Source of the DNA: an uncultured Latescibacterota bacterium
GTDB taxonomy: Bacteria > Latescibacterota > UBA2968
Direction of reading: 5' to 3'
Length of the DNA stretch: 64,000 bases
Assembly (NCBI GenBank): GCA_958295785.1
Contig: OY282377.1
Location: 1,068,394 to 1,132,393, forward strand
In this document: positions 45,945 through 54,004 of the stretch, in pieces
Numbering within the stretch: the stretch's first letter is position 1
Layout of the letters: each line of letters begins with the position of its first letter
Notes under the pieces: model-generated
Databases searched by the model: none
What the model was told of the DNA's origin: nothing
What the model saw: the letters and a program-made list of their open reading frames with translations, nothing else
Program-made: the position numbers and the translations under genes

Positions 45945-47360
45945 CTAGTCCTTCTCCTCGCCTTCGCCGAGAAGGTCGGGGGAGGAGATTGGACGGACGT
46001 CAATTTCGATTGGATTGAGGGCTACAATCTGTTGCTGGTCGGCTGTTGCGCCTAGGTCTTCCAAGCGTCGCGCTTGCACGAGGACTCGTCTCTCAAGCGA
46101 CCCGACACTATCGTTGTAGCAAGTCACGGCTTTATGCAATGCCTTGCCGACCTCGCCGATATGACCGCCGTAGGTCCGAATGCGACCATAGAGTTCCCCA
46201 GCGGCTTGGGCGATCTTTTCGGCATTTTCCTGCACCGTGGCCTGCTGCCAGCCGATGGCGATGGTGCGAAGCAACGCGATGAGCAGGCCGGGCGTTGCAA
46301 TGAGGACGCGGTGTTGCTTCCAAGCGTCGTCCCATACGCCCGCCTTGGCACGCTCGGCAGCGTCGAGGATGGCGTCGTGTGGAACATACATCACGGCAAA
46401 GTCGAATGACTTGGGAATTGAATTTGTGTACTCACGGCCTGAGAGTTCCTTGGCGCGTGCGGCAAGCGCATCGGCATGGCGTCGGAAGTGCTTCTTTTGC
46501 TGTTGAGGATCTTCTGTCTCGAACGCGTCGAGGTAGGCGTCCATCGGGGCCTTGGCGTCAACCACGATCCGCTTGTCGCCGGGAATCGTGACCACCATAT
46601 CGGGACGGCTTCGGTTTGTCCCTATCGCAGCCTGCTCTATGAACTCGACATGCTCGATCATGCCCGCGGCTTCAACGACCCGACGCAGTTGCTGTTCTCC
46701 CCAGTCGCCGCGTTCGCGCGTTGAGCGCAGAGCACGGTGCAATTGGCTAGTTTCGCTGCGGAGTTGGACGATTTCCCGCCGCGCTTGTTCAACGGCATTC
46801 TGCACCCGGACGTAAGCCCCCTCGCGAGCTTTTTCGATTTCGCCGACGCGCTTTTGCAATTTTTCGAGCGTTTCGCCAACCGGTTTAACGAGATTATCCA
46901 CAGCGATCTGGCGGGATTCGAGATCCTTGTCCGACAACTCGCGCTGGCGTTTGAAATCTTCCTGTGCCTGCTTGCGAAATTCCTCGCTCGTGGTCTGTAC
47001 AACCTGTGACGCGATGCCCTTGAAATGCGTGTCGAGTTGTTCGCGCATCTCCTTGCGTTCGCGTTCGAGTTGCTCCTGCGTCCGCTTCATCTCTTCTCGC
47101 CTCGTCTGATCCTCAGCACGCACCTTGGCGAGCTCTTGAGTGGTGGTCGAGAGTTTATCGCTGACCTCAGCCAAGTATTGCTGGACTTCGTCTCGCTGGC
47201 TGGTGCGTTCTTCGAGCGCGGTGTTCCGTTCGGCGAGTTGAACCTGTAGTTTCCGCAACTCGTCTGCGTCTGCCCCAGTGCTGTACTTCTTTGCGACGAT
47301 AAAGGTTGCACCGAACCACCCGGCGACGAGCCCGACGATGAGTGCGACAACGATCTCCAT
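45945..47360 (-). CDS. rmuC: RmuC-family DNA recombination protein
   Basis: 471 residues. One N-terminal membrane helix (MEIVVALIVGLVAGWFGATF) is followed by a long coiled coil (about 30-190; VQLAERNTALEERTSQRDEV). The RmuC domain follows (about 200-430), with RGDWGEQQLRRVVEAAGMIE, VVDAKAPMDAYLDA and AVMYVPHDAILDAA. RmuC limits inversion at short repeats and has a predicted nuclease-like fold. AAGGAG lies 8 bp upstream of the ATG. The gene sits directly against the cut end of a heparinase-family gene, so it probably arrived with the event that truncated it. Confidence 0.94.
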   Translation of the reverse strand: MEIVVALIVGLVAGWFGATFIVAKKYSTGADADELRKLQVQLAERNTALEERTSQRDEVQQYLAEVSDKLSTTTQELAKVRAEDQTRREEMKRTQEQLERERKEMREQLDTHFKGIASQVVQTTSEEFRKQAQEDFKRQRELSDKDLESRQIAVDNLVKPVGETLEKLQKRVGEIEKAREGAYVRVQNAVEQARREIVQLRSETSQLHRALRSTRERGDWGEQQLRRVVEAAGMIEHVEFIEQAAIGTNRSRPDMVVTIPGDKRIVVDAKAPMDAYLDAFETEDPQQQKKHFRRHADALAARAKELSGREYTNSIPKSFDFAVMYVPHDAILDAAERAKAGVWDDAWKQHRVLIATPGLLIALLRTIAIGWQQATVQENAEKIAQAAGELYGRIRTYGGHIGEVGKALHKAVTCYNDSVGSLERRVLVQARRLEDLGATADQQQIVALNPIEIDVRPISSPDLLGEGEEKD

Positions 47361-47393
47361 GAGAAAACTCCTTATGGTATTTTATTTTAGAGG

Positions 47394-48015
47394 ACAAAAA
47401 ATAGTAAAACGCCGCGGGCCAGGTTTGCCCCATCCGGATCCCACATTCAATCGTGCGCCAGCAATTTGTGCGATCCGTGCCCATCTCGGCGTCGTCTTTC
47501 CAAGTATTGCCATCCTCATCCATGGGCACCAGCACCTGTTCGATCCAGTGCCGCATTTGCCGCACAAATGCCTCGGCGTATTTTTCATCGCCGGTTTTCC
47601 AATACGCCTGCCCCAGCGTGACCCAAAACGGATGGCGCGACAATTGCCACGTCCATTCCCGGTAATTGATCGGGTCCAATTCCCAGTTGATCGCGTCTCC
47701 AAAGGCTTCTTCCACATCGCTACTCATCAGCGTATTCGCCACGATGCGGTCGGCCTTTGCGAGATCGACGTCTCTGATCGCGCGGTCTCCCACCCTCACC
47801 AATTCGACCTCTGCATCCCTATCTTGTGGCTCTGACCGATTTTGCCAGTCGGAAAACCATTTTGGATTTTTGCGCGTGCGGATGTGTTGGGCAAACGCGC
47901 GCCGCGCGCCGGGCCAATCCCGTTCTTCGACCGCCGCTTTGACCGCCGCCATATCTGCACGCGACAAATTGAGTGCGTCAAAAAATGCCGCATCGCTCAA
48001 CCGTGGTCCCATCAT
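47394..48015 (-). pseudogene. Truncated heparinase II/III-family gene (N-terminal part only)
   Basis: About 207 codons match the N-terminal helical domain of heparinase/alginate-lyase-like proteins: HPFWVTLGQAYWKTGDEKYA, then DRTNCWRTIECGIRMGQTWP and AAFYYFLSS. The homology then stops at about 47394, where the rmuC upstream region starts. The frame drifts on to 47167 inside rmuC without similarity. The catalytic (alpha/alpha-toroid) and C-terminal beta domains are missing. AAGGAGGAAGAC before ATG 48015 shows the original start signals survive. Confidence 0.85.
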
Positions 48016-48207
48016 GTCTTCCTCCTTATTCCATCGCTTGACAACGCCATATCCCGCACTACTTTGTATTCTCCGTCAGAAGATAGCGCAATGATGTTGA
48101 CCCGCCACTGTTTTTTGATGAGGTATCGAGATGGCAAACGCGAGACATGCAAATTGATGATAAAAAAATTCAGCGCGGTTGGATGCGAAATATATGCGTG
48201 CGCCACA

Positions 48208-48242
48208 GAAAAAAAAACACCCACAAATTCTGGGTGTTTTTT
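48208..48242. terminator. Bidirectional Rho-independent terminator
   Basis: Stem AACACCCA (48216-48223) / TGGGTGTT (48231-48238), A-run before and T-run after. Read on the minus strand it ends transcription of the PQQ dehydrogenase gene. The 48016-48358 gap holds no recognised gene. Confidence 0.85.
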
Positions 48243-48358
48243 TGATTTTGTATGTGAATCGGGCTATTGGGGGTCGAGATGTGGTTCCAAAATTTTACGT
48301 ATCTGTAGATGCGATACCGCCTCCCCCCGCCTCCTCGCCCCCCGGGCCCAAGCGGGGT

Positions 48359-50227
48359 CTACTCAACCAGGGGAACGAACCTGCGCCATGGCCGCCACTC
48401 CGTTTTCCTGTCCGCCCGCAGCCGGAACTCGTGGGTGGCGCAGACCTCCGGCGCCGGCGCGTCCCAGCGCAGCACGAAGCCGCCGAGGCTGTCCGGGACC
48501 GCGGTGACGACCTCACTGTATGCCACCTTGCCGTTCGCGGCCCGCGTACGGAGTTGCGCGGCGTATTTCCTTCCGGGCGTGATGCCTGCGATCCGGTGGA
48601 CGAGGATCCGGCCCCCGCGCCCGTCCGTCCGCTCTTCGGCGCCGACGCGGAGACCCTCGATGGCGTAGGGGCCGCCGCCGATGAGTCCCACGATCTGCCG
48701 GGCCTCCTCCGCGGTGAGTGCCGGGCCGGTCATGGTGGTTCCGGGAGCGAACCCCTGCGGGTCCACGAGGTAGCGTTCCATGTCGCGGGGCGTCCAGACC
48801 CGGTTCAGGGATCGCAGGGCGTCCGAGAACCCGGCGAAGCCCTCCACTGCGCCCGTGCGCCTGCCGAGCGCGCCCACGAGATGGGGCCCGGCGCGATGGG
48901 TTTTCTTGGTCAGGGAGTGGCACTTGGCGCAACGCTGAACGAACAGACGCGAGGCGGGGCAGGTCAGCATGGCGGCGCGATCCTCGTCGATGTGGCGCAA
49001 CAGTTTGACCCGGCTCGAATCGAGCAGGAGGGCCAGACGGCCGTCCGGCAGGAAGGTCAGGTCGCGGATCCGGTCGCCGACCAGGATCCTCTCGACATAC
49101 TGGATGACCCGGCCGCGGCGGCGCACCCGGAAGATCGAGTGGCCGCCGGGGATGCCTTCGATGTAAGACGTTCCGCTCAGCGAGGCGATCAGCAGATCGT
49201 CGTCCCACAAGGGAAACGCCCGGCGGTCATTCACCACCAGAGCGGAGATTCCCGGCGACGGTACCCAGGCGAAAACGGGCCGCGTGAAACCGTCGTGCCG
49301 ACCCTCCCTTCCGTACCAAGCGGACCTGTCCGTATACGGGAGACCGTAGCTGACCTGCGGATAGCCATAGTGCCGACCGGGTTCGAGCAGGTTGAGTTCG
49401 TCGCCGCCGTGCGGCCCGTGTTCGGCGGCCCACAGGTCGCCCGCCGCGTCGCGCGCCAGCCCTTGCGGATTGCGATGCCCGCGCGTCAGCGTTTCGGCGG
49501 CGCCGGTGCGTATTTCGATGCGGAGGAGTTTACCCAGATCGCCTTCGTCTTCCAGAAGTTCACTATCGCCCGCGCCGTGATGCCCCACTATGACCAAGAG
49601 GTGGTCCGGGCCATCTGTCAACATGCGTCCCCCGGCTTCATGCCCGGCGAATCCCGGTCGGAAAGAGGGCCGCGCATCGAAAACCGTCCTCCAGGCATCT
49701 GACAACTCCACATCCTGCCCGTCTCGAAGTAGCGTCGTGGATGACACCCGGAACAGGAAACGCTCCCCGGTGAAGTAGTGGTGGGAGACGAACAGTTCGA
49801 AGCGCCCGGGCGAATGCTCCTTCAGCAGAATGTCCGCCACCCGGGCGCGGCCTGAGGGAATTTCGATGCCTGCCTCGCCCATCGGAACCTGGCCGTCGAG
49901 ATACCGCAACGCGCCGTCCGGGGTCATGAGGGCGAGTCGGCCTCGCGGCGTGACGATGAGCAGGTCGCGGCCCAGGACCTCTATCGCGCCGCCCGCCCCG
50001 GCGAACGGCTCGAGCGAGTAGGTCTCGGTCTCCAGCGCATACAGATGGGTTTGCAGGACCTCGGGAGGAGGCTGGGCCTGTAGCGTCGCGGTCAGAGCGA
50101 ACGCCAGCCAGGCCAGAACCGCGATGACCACCGCTGTCCGTAGGCCGCGCCGCCACGGTGACCAGGGCGGCGCTACCGGCGGACCCCTGCGGGGGGGGAG
50201 GGGTACTGTTAAAGTGCATATTTTCAT
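48359..50227 (-). CDS. PQQ-dependent sugar dehydrogenase-like beta-propeller with cytochrome c domain
   Basis: 622 residues. A signal/anchor helix (LRTAVVIAVLAWLAFALTAT) precedes a six-bladed propeller of the soluble glucose/sorbosone dehydrogenase class (about 60-400; GHRNPQGLARDAAGDLWAAE, HGPHGGDELNLLEPGRHYGY). A class I cytochrome c domain (about 405-505) has heme motif C-A-K-C-H in FVQRCAKCHSL and a later methionine (PGTTMTGPAL) as likely sixth ligand. The final 110 residues are fibronectin-like. It would oxidise a sugar or alcohol in the periplasm and pass electrons to heme. G+C content is far above all neighbours, with C/G in almost every third position, indicating recent transfer. Confidence 0.88.
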   Translation of the reverse strand: MKICTLTVPLPPRRGPPVAPPWSPWRRGLRTAVVIAVLAWLAFALTATLQAQPPPEVLQTHLYALETETYSLEPFAGAGGAIEVLGRDLLIVTPRGRLALMTPDGALRYLDGQVPMGEAGIEIPSGRARVADILLKEHSPGRFELFVSHHYFTGERFLFRVSSTTLLRDGQDVELSDAWRTVFDARPSFRPGFAGHEAGGRMLTDGPDHLLVIVGHHGAGDSELLEDEGDLGKLLRIEIRTGAAETLTRGHRNPQGLARDAAGDLWAAEHGPHGGDELNLLEPGRHYGYPQVSYGLPYTDRSAWYGREGRHDGFTRPVFAWVPSPGISALVVNDRRAFPLWDDDLLIASLSGTSYIEGIPGGHSIFRVRRRGRVIQYVERILVGDRIRDLTFLPDGRLALLLDSSRVKLLRHIDEDRAAMLTCPASRLFVQRCAKCHSLTKKTHRAGPHLVGALGRRTGAVEGFAGFSDALRSLNRVWTPRDMERYLVDPQGFAPGTTMTGPALTAEEARQIVGLIGGGPYAIEGLRVGAEERTDGRGGRILVHRIAGITPGRKYAAQLRTRAANGKVAYSEVVTAVPDSLGGFVLRWDAPAPEVCATHEFRLRADRKTEWRPWRRFVPLVE

Positions 50228-50260
50228 TAGTTTACAGAAATAGATGGCGTTGCGGTTCGG

Positions 50261-50366
50261 TCACTGCGGCCAGCCATCACAGGTAGTGGGCGACGGCTCC
50301 GCGGCGGTTCGTCGGTGCCAGTGCTCGCTGTCCACGAGCACGTACTGGCCGGTGCTGATGCGGGTA
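50261..50366 (-). pseudogene. C-terminal fragment of a GC-rich gene
   Basis: An open stretch without a start, ending in TGA 50261-50263 (RISTGQYVLVDSEHWHRRTA, then AEPSPTTCDGWPQ). Composition matches the GC-rich PQQ gene, not the AT-richer sequence that begins at about 50367. It is likely the tail of the gene that preceded the PQQ gene in the donor and marks one edge of the transferred segment (about 48300-50366). Confidence 0.5.
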
Positions 50367-50377
50367 ATATTATTACT

Positions 50378-50611
50378 CTAGAAACCGAACCAAATGAGGA
50401 TCCCCAAAATTACGGTCATGCAGATCAGCAGGATGACCGTCCACTTGAACATGCGGGAAAAGCTGTTTTCGATCCTGTCTAGGCCCTCTGACATATCTTT
50501 GTGAAATTCGTCAAATTGCTGTCCAAATTGATCGAAGGATTCTTTCATTTCCCCAAAGGACTGCTCCATTCTGTCAAAGGACTGCGTCACTTCGTCAAAC
50601 TGATCGAACAA
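50378..50611 (-). CDS. Small coiled-coil membrane protein
   Basis: About 77 residues from a TTG preceded by AGGTGC; an upstream TTG (50653) would add 14. The soluble part is a heptad repeat with Phe every seventh residue (TQSFDRMEQSFGEMKESFDQ), a clear coiled coil. It is followed by one C-terminal membrane helix (WTVILLICMTVILGILIWFG). It is therefore a tail-anchored protein facing the cytoplasm. Function unknown. Confidence 0.62.
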   Translation of the reverse strand: MFDQFDEVTQSFDRMEQSFGEMKESFDQFGQQFDEFHKDMSEGLDRIENSFSRMFKWTVILLICMTVILGILIWFGF

Positions 50612-50724
50612 TATAACGCACCTAAAAAGAAAACGCAAGACAGAGCAGAACAATACCCCTGCAATTTTTTTGTTTTTGCCGCGAGAGATGCCTATATTGC
50701 ACCTCTACATGAAAGATGCGAGGA

Positions 50725-50762
50725 TAGAAATGTAGGGGCGGCGCCCCCGTGCCCGCCCGAAA
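50725..50762. repeat. REP-like repeat before the second PhyH gene
   Basis: GTAGGGGCGGCGCCCCCGTG and its arm GCCCGCCCG, 25 bp upstream of the ATG of the PhyH gene, so it lies in the 5' leader. Confidence 0.8.
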
Positions 50763-50785
50763 AGGCAAGATATAAGGAGGCGATT

Positions 50786-51601
50786 ATGTTTTGCGACATG
50801 CAGCGACGGCAATACAGGAAGCAGGGGTTTTTTGTCGTGGATGATGCCGTGGATCCCGATATGTTGCAACCGCTGTTGGCGGCAGTGATGCGCGCCAAGC
50901 AAAAGGTGCGTTCGGGGAAAGTGGATTTGTACACCCATCGCTCGGCAGATGGCGAACCCTGGGCCATTCGCGGTTTGTTCGCGCCCGAGATGAACGAGCC
51001 GATTTTTGCCGAGTATTTGATGTCTGAACCCGTGATGAAATACGTGCGTCCGTTTTTGGGCACGCGGTTGCAGTTGGGCGGGGCACTCATTTTCACAAAT
51101 CCCTATCAGGCGGATTACGGGTTTGGTTGGCATCGAGATTTTGGGGGCAATGAACGCGACGGGTCGTATCGGGTGGAAATGAAAATTTTGAAACGCCCGC
51201 AGCGGAGTTTGAAATGGCATTTGGCACTGGTGGATGACGAGTGTTTGCAAATTGTGCCGGGCAGTCACAAGCGGTATCGCACGGCCCACGAGCGCAGGTG
51301 CTTGTTGGAGGAACGCCACGACGATATTTCGGGTCAATACGCCGTGCCGCTCAAGGCGGGGCAAACCGCGTTTTGGAGTGGCAATTTGATTCACCGCGGG
51401 GTGATGAAAAGAGATGTGGAACGATTGACGCTGGCGGGCAGTTGGAGCATGTACGCGCCGGGCGGCGAACCCACCGAGACAGACCCGCGCCTGAAATGGA
51501 TGCTGGCGGACAATGTGCGCGGATTTTTGCCAAAAGCGATGCGTCCGTTGTACGATCGGTGGCGGGAAGGACAAAAGGCGGATCGCGGATTAAACGGATG
51601 A
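50786..51601 (+). CDS. Phytanoyl-CoA dioxygenase (PhyH) family protein
   Basis: 271 residues. Fe(II) ligands H116 and D118 in FGWHRDFGG and H203 in NLIHRGV; the 2-oxoglutarate arginine is probably in DVERLTLAG. Substrate unknown, and it is only distantly like the PhyH at 38201. AAGGAGGCG sits 8 bp before the ATG. The last residues (KADRGLNG) and the stop come from an intergenic repeat of the CGGATCGCGGATTAAACGGAT type, so the native end was lost or extended. Confidence 0.93.
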   Translation: MFCDMQRRQYRKQGFFVVDDAVDPDMLQPLLAAVMRAKQKVRSGKVDLYTHRSADGEPWAIRGLFAPEMNEPIFAEYLMSEPVMKYVRPFLGTRLQLGGALIFTNPYQADYGFGWHRDFGGNERDGSYRVEMKILKRPQRSLKWHLALVDDECLQIVPGSHKRYRTAHERRCLLEERHDDISGQYAVPLKAGQTAFWSGNLIHRGVMKRDVERLTLAGSWSMYAPGGEPTETDPRLKWMLADNVRGFLPKAMRPLYDRWREGQKADRGLNG

Positions 51602-51900
51602 CACGGATTACGCGGATGAAAGGCGAAAGAAGTGCAAAGTGCAGAGTGCAAATGACCGCTAAAAATCAGCTATCGGCTATCAGTCCCCGCCCAACCCCAA
51701 AAGCGAAAAGCAACCGCATAGGGACGCATAAGAAAGATACAAGGATAGAAACGTAGGGGCGATGCCCCGTGCTCGCCCGAAAAGGCAAGATACAAGGCGG
51801 ATCGCGGATTAAACGGATTGCGCGGATGAAAGGCAAAGGCAAGAGGCCAGGATAGAAACGTAGGGGCGATGCCCCCGCGCTCGCCCGAAGATATGAGACT
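51575..51900. repeat. Intergenic repeat block
   Basis: CGGATCGCGGATTAAACGG copies at 51578 and 51798, GTGCAAAGTGCAGAGTGC at 51632 (also near 33390), ATCAGCTATCGGCTATCAG at 51665 (compare 10082), and REP-like copies near 51753 and 51858. Four repeat families are packed in 320 bp with no gene. Confidence 0.8.
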
Positions 51901-52018
51901 TAAGAAGCCCTACCATAAAGAAATCAAGCGTCTGAAACAGATGAGTGAACACCCGCAGGAACGCCTCAAAGTCGGCCTCTCACAAATCCATGTCAACGCT
52001 TTTTGTTAGGGACTCTTA
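51901..52018 (+). repeat. MITE-like element, copy 3
   Basis: 118 bp, ends TAAGAAGCCCTA and TAGGGACTCTTA, the best preserved pair of the three copies. An uninterrupted frame reads through it (KPYHKEIKRLKQMSEHPQER ... INAFC-like end) and is largely conserved in the other copies, so the element may derive from a piece of coding sequence. 52019-52273 holds no recognisable feature. Confidence 0.8.
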
Positions 52019-52273
52019 GAAGCTACAGAACATATTGTTCTGCGGGGACGATGGGAAAAATGCGGTTGAGCCGTTTTATGTTTTCAAATAGGCAATAATA
52101 CAATACAAAGTTAATTCATAATGATTGGTATTACCTTGTCGAAACCGATACTATCCCAGCGACTCGGCGATCTGCGAGTGGAAATCCATCATCTTCCCAC
52201 ACGGAATTGGCGACGCCCAATTTTGGGATGATTCGGTTGCAGCCAAGGCGTGGGTTTCCACCGAATCATCGAT

Positions 52274-53080
52274 CTATTTTGGCAAGTCCTGATCCTTCAT
52301 CTTGTCCTTGACCAGCCATTCGACGATTTTTGGGTGAATCAGTTGCAACCATGGCAATGCGCGGAGTTTCCACGGGATCACGAGTTCGCGCTTTTGTTTT
52401 TTCATGGCGTTCAAAATGGCCTCGCAACACTTATTGACGGAAATCGCCTCTTTGTTGTGTCGCGGGGAGGACGTGCGTTGCGGCCCGCCATCTTTGCCCA
52501 AGGCGTGCTGTCGCAAATCCGTTCCCCGAAGCCAGTGCGGCAAGACCGTCAACACGTGTACGTCATTGACTTCCATTTGCAGGGCTTTCAAAAAACCCAA
52601 CACAGCGTGTTTGGATGCGGTATATCCCGTGTGCAGGGGCACGCCGATTTTGCCTTGCACAGACGCAATGCCCACCAGCATGCCCTTGGACGCTTTCAGG
52701 TATGGCAATGCCGCATGCGCGCAATAGACCAGGCCGAGATAATTGGTCGCCATCAACGTGCGAAACACGCCCATATCTTCCACCTCGTCAAACCGCGCCC
52801 ACATGCTGATCCCGGCATTGGCGATCAAAAAATCGATGCGGTCAAATTCCGCTATGGCCGCATCGATCAATTGCGCGCAATTTTCGGCCTGTGTGACATC
52901 GCCGGCCACCGCGACCACGCGCACGCCGCATGAGCGACATTGAGCCGCTGTCTCGTCGAGCATCGCCTTGCGCCGCGCAAACAGCGCCAAGTGCGTGCCC
53001 CGTTTTGCCAGTGCCAGTGCCAACGCGGCCCCCAGCCCGGAAGACGCGCCCGTAATAATTGCAACTTTATTGCGAAACAT
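52274..53080 (-). CDS. Short-chain dehydrogenase/reductase, DHRS7B-like
   Basis: 268 residues. Cofactor motif TGASSGLG (10-17), NAG at 88-90, and catalytic S140, Y153 and K157 (YTASK). The stretch SVQGKIGVPLHTGYTASKHA resembles eukaryotic DHRS7B, the proposed acyl/alkyl-dihydroxyacetone-phosphate reductase of ether-lipid synthesis. SDR sequences are generic, so this alone is weak; the location in the same minus-strand run as an alkylglycerone-phosphate synthase, a GNPAT-type acyltransferase and a fatty acyl-CoA reductase makes it likelier. AAAGGCG precedes the ATG; the upstream stop is 14 bp away. Confidence 0.9.
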   Translation of the reverse strand: MFRNKVAIITGASSGLGAALALALAKRGTHLALFARRKAMLDETAAQCRSCGVRVVAVAGDVTQAENCAQLIDAAIAEFDRIDFLIANAGISMWARFDEVEDMGVFRTLMATNYLGLVYCAHAALPYLKASKGMLVGIASVQGKIGVPLHTGYTASKHAVLGFLKALQMEVNDVHVLTVLPHWLRGTDLRQHALGKDGGPQRTSSPRHNKEAISVNKCCEAILNAMKKQKRELVIPWKLRALPWLQLIHPKIVEWLVKDKMKDQDLPK

Positions 53081-53094
53081 CGCGCCTTTCTATA

Positions 53095-53403
53095 TTAAAG
53101 GTTCAACTTGCCTCGTGCGACCAAGTGCTCGAGGGCGCGTTCAAAGCTGACGAGGCGGCGGATGAGGCCATTGTAGCGGGAATGCGTGTCTCGGGGATAG
53201 ATCGCACCGAGGGCCTCATAGAGTGCGCGTTCTGGATGGTCGGGCAGTCCCGGCGCATGGGGAATCTCCAAACCGGCCGCGCGCAAACGCGGCGCGCCAA
53301 TGGCGACGAGCAGGGCTTCGACGGTCATCTCGCCGCGTTGCAATGCTTCAACGCCCGATAGGACGAGATCTGCGCCGGGCAGATTTTCCAGCACTTTGTT
53401 CAT
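53095..53403 (-). CDS. Small protein paired with a nucleotidyltransferase
   Basis: 102 residues, predicted helical, starting MNKVLENLPGADLVLSGVEA. No domain recognised. Its ATG overlaps the stop of the nucleotidyltransferase gene (ATGA), so translation is coupled. In abortive-infection and toxin-antitoxin nucleotidyltransferase systems the partner is usually a regulator or antitoxin. It could be that, or a substrate-recognition subunit. Confidence 0.7.
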   Translation of the reverse strand: MNKVLENLPGADLVLSGVEALQRGEMTVEALLVAIGAPRLRAAGLEIPHAPGLPDHPERALYEALGAIYPRDTHSRYNGLIRRLVSFERALEHLVARGKLNL

Positions 53404-53945
53404 CGCACCTCCATCGCGCGCGCCGCTTTTTGCACCTTCTCGCGGAAGGACGCGGCGTCAATCGCGGGATAGCGCACGAGATCCCGCGCAATGGCGGTAA
53501 AAAGCGCGGTCAGGCGCGTCGGGTCGATCAACCGTTCACGGCGCATGGCTTCCACATCGCGCAGGTCCTGATCATGCCCGCGCTCAATTTTGGCGAGTGC
53601 CTGCGCGTAGAAGTCGTAATGAAAAAAATCGATCGGCCCGCACCGCTCGATGAACGTACTGCGCGCCTGCCAGTTGGGAAGAGGGGGGATAAAGTCGTCG
53701 GGTGCCGCCAGTTCGACATTGATATTCAAGGCATTTTTCGCACGGGCGATAGCCTCGAAAACACCTGCGGGTTCAGGCGCGAGCTTGAGGTCGATGTCCA
53801 TCGTGGTCATCCGCCATCCGAGTAGCACCGCCGAACTTCCCCCGACGAGATAAATTCGGCCTTTGCCTCGCGCTTCTGCACCGAGATACCGCATGAATTT
53901 TCGCACTTTTGCGACATTGGTCATTTCCCGCATGGCGGTGTCCAT
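53400..53945 (-). CDS. DUF6036/AbiEii-like nucleotidyltransferase
   Basis: 181 residues. The nucleotidyltransferase signature is seen as GGSSAVLLG (from G35) followed by the metal-binding D50-x-D52 in TTMDIDLKL. The C-terminal half is helical (DLRDVEAMRRERLIDPTRLT). Related proteins act in type IV-like toxin-antitoxin systems or modify tRNA. It is coupled to the 102-residue gene downstream and lies 59 bp after the alkylglycerone-phosphate synthase gene, so it is embedded in the lipid operon. The first or second ATG could be used. Confidence 0.8.
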   Translation of the reverse strand: MDTAMREMTNVAKVRKFMRYLGAEARGKGRIYLVGGSSAVLLGWRMTTMDIDLKLAPEPAGVFEAIARAKNALNINVELAAPDDFIPPLPNWQARSTFIERCGPIDFFHYDFYAQALAKIERGHDQDLRDVEAMRRERLIDPTRLTALFTAIARDLVRYPAIDAASFREKVQKAARAMEVR

Positions 53946-54004
53946 TTTCCAAAATCAGTGATTAGTGGTCAGTGGTTAGTCCTCGCCCATCCGCTGATTC
54001 GTCT

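Noticed and set aside
48012-48224. A 70-codon minus-strand open frame
   Set aside because: It begins inside a terminator hairpin and overlaps the start of the heparinase-family gene; no similarity.
48179-49702. A 507-codon plus-strand open frame
   Set aside because: Antisense shadow of the very GC-rich PQQ dehydrogenase gene; long antisense frames are expected at that composition.
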